Assembly (NCBI GenBank): GCA_020353135.1
Contig: CP070688.1
Location: forward strand, 2,014,792 to 2,020,822
Direction of reading: 5' to 3'
Origin: Chloroflexota bacterium
GTDB taxonomy: Bacteria; Chloroflexota; Anaerolineae; Promineifilales; Promineifilaceae
DNA: 6,031 bases
A program made the position numbers and the translations under genes. The notes under the pieces are model-generated. The model saw only the letters and a list, made by a program, of their open reading frames with translations. It ran no database searches and was not told where the DNA came from. Below are positions 4,992 to 6,031 of the stretch, piece by piece; within the stretch, counting starts at the first letter, position 1, and each line of letters opens with the position of its first letter.

Positions 4992-6031
4992 TAATGGAAA
5001 GCGGCCAGGTGGGATCGGGGGGGAAGTTGGGGCGCAGGCGGTTGGCTCGCCAGGGCCAGATGGCGCCGGTGTGTAGGAGCCAGCGGATGGCGTCGGCGAT
5101 GGTTTCTTCGGCCGGGCGGGGTTGCAGTTCGAAGGCCTCGTTGGCCGGACGGCCGTCGGCGACCAGGCAGCGCTGGTAGGCCTCTTCGAGGAAGCCGCGC
5201 GTGGCGATAGGTTCCCAACCGGTCAAGCGGCCGGTCAGTTCAAACAGGTCGCCGGCCATGAGCGTCAGGCGCCGGCCGAGATTCAGGTGCAGGTGGCGGA
5301 CGCCGGTCAATTCGGTGATGATGCGCGATATGTCGGCGTAGGCGAGGTCCTGGCCGACGATGGCGTAGCGCTGGCCGGGCTGGCCCATGGTCACCGCCCG
5401 GGCGTGGGCTGTGGCCGAGTCGCGCACGTCGACGAAGCTGCCGCCGGTGTCGATAATGGGCAGCCAGCCATTGACCATGCCCTGGATCCAGCGCATGGCC
5501 GGCGTGACGCGGTAATCGTAAGGCCCCCACATGCCGGCCGCGCAGAGGGAGATCATGGGAATGCCGGTCTCGTCGGCCAGCCGCCAGGCGGCTCTTTCGG
5601 CCTGGGTTTTGGCAACGGCGTAGAGGGAATGGGGGTCCTCGTTCCAGCGGTCGGACGAACGCGGCCGGTCCAGGCGATCGCCGAAGCCGATGGCGTAGGT
5701 GGAGCTGGTGTAGACGATGCGCCGGACACGGTTTTTCTGCGCCGCGGCGAAGACATTTTGGGCGCCGGTCACGACCGTGTCGAGAATCTGGTCGGGCTGC
5801 CGGGACCAGTAGCGGAAGACGGCCGCCGAGTGGACGATGGCCCCGCAGCCTCTGGCGGCGGCGATGAGCGAGCCGGCGTCCAGCACGTCACCGCGGGCGT
5901 ATTCTATGTCGAGGCCAGCCAGGCCGCGCAAGTCGGCCGCCGGCCGGACGAAGGCGACGACTTGATGGCCTTGAGCCAGGAGAGCGCGGACGGTGTTGGC
6001 TCCCAGGTGGCCGTTGGCGCCGGTTACTAAG
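4984..6031 (-). CDS. Extended short-chain dehydrogenase/reductase (NAD-dependent epimerase/dehydratase family), 5' end outside the window
   Basis: The minus-strand frame is open from the window edge to the TAA at 4984-4986, giving 348 visible residues. The visible part opens with LVTGANGHLGANTVRALL, the TGxxGxxG nucleotide-binding motif of extended SDR enzymes, so only a few residues are missing. Next come GDVLD (47-51), the HSAA strand (67-70), the catalytic Ser/Thr segment VYTSSTYA (106-113), and the catalytic pair Tyr137 and Lys141 in SLYAVAK. SFVDVRDSATAHA (198-210) is the typical substrate-domain segment. The whole resembles dihydroflavonol-reductase, 3-beta-hydroxysteroid-dehydrogenase and HpnA-like proteins, which reduce or oxidise a carbonyl or hydroxyl on a lipid, steroid or sugar nucleotide. 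The exact substrate cannot be read. It lies 173 bp upstream of the acyl-CoA ligase on the same strand, hinting at a lipid-related role. The C-terminal tail is proline-rich. Confidence 0.85.
   Translation of the reverse strand, partial: LVTGANGHLGANTVRALLAQGHQVVAFVRPAADLRGLAGLDIEYARGDVLDAGSLIAAARGCGAIVHSAAVFRYWSRQPDQILDTVVTGAQNVFAAAQKNRVRRIVYTSSTYAIGFGDRLDRPRSSDRWNEDPHSLYAVAKTQAERAAWRLADETGIPMISLCAAGMWGPYDYRVTPAMRWIQGMVNGWLPIIDTGGSFVDVRDSATAHARAVTMGQPGQRYAIVGQDLAYADISRIITELTGVRHLHLNLGRRLTLMAGDLFELTGRLTGWEPIATRGFLEEAYQRCLVADGRPANEAFELQPRPAEETIADAIRWLLHTGAIWPWRANRLRPNFPPDPTWPLSINS

Noticed and set aside
5122..6030. Long plus-strand open frame of 302 codons opposite the SDR gene
   Set aside because: The minus strand carries the TGxxGxxG and YxxxK motifs. 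The plus translation is Gly/Val/Ala/Asp-rich with no family likeness.

Overview
The window reads as bacterial chromosomal DNA that is G+C-rich, with tightly packed genes. No rRNA, tRNA, CRISPR array, insertion sequence or phage gene was seen. The 48-residue beta-propeller repeats, the paired sugar oxidoreductases with NagA, and the heptameric intergenic repeats would fit a Chloroflexota-type (Anaerolineae-like) genome. That placement is a low-confidence inference from general resemblance, because no marker gene is present.

Layout. Positions 1-249 hold two 144-bp tandem repeats which, read on the minus strand, encode part of a beta-propeller protein. At about 248-250 this stops abruptly. The plus strand then carries only the C-terminal part of a Gfo/Idh/MocA-family oxidoreductase (to 721), so the join cuts into both genes. 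A strong imperfect hairpin (718-789) overlaps the stop codon of this fragment and fills the gap before a complete Gfo/Idh/MocA oxidoreductase (809-1813). N-acetylglucosamine-6-phosphate deacetylase, nagA, follows on the same strand (1842-3050). Seventeen bases further on, facing the other way, is a complete FadD-like fatty acyl-CoA ligase (minus, 3068-4810). A 173-bp intergenic region (4811-4983) carries two tracts of 7-bp-periodic repeats, a clear Shine-Dalgarno site and a possible extended -10 promoter. The window ends in a 5'-truncated extended short-chain dehydrogenase/reductase (minus, 4984 to beyond 6031).

How the genes may work together. The plus-strand genes look like a carbohydrate catabolic cluster. 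NagA removes the acetyl group from GlcNAc-6-phosphate, and the Gfo/Idh/MocA enzymes probably oxidise or reduce a sugar or cyclitol whose identity the sequence does not reveal. The minus-strand pair (SDR, then acyl-CoA ligase) suggests lipid metabolism. The two may be co-transcribed, although the ligase may also have its own promoter.

I did not find a convincing undescribed system. The points most worth a second look are the chimeric join near 248-250, the hairpin at 718-789 with a promoter-like pair across its right arm, and the heptameric repeats upstream of the acyl-CoA ligase.
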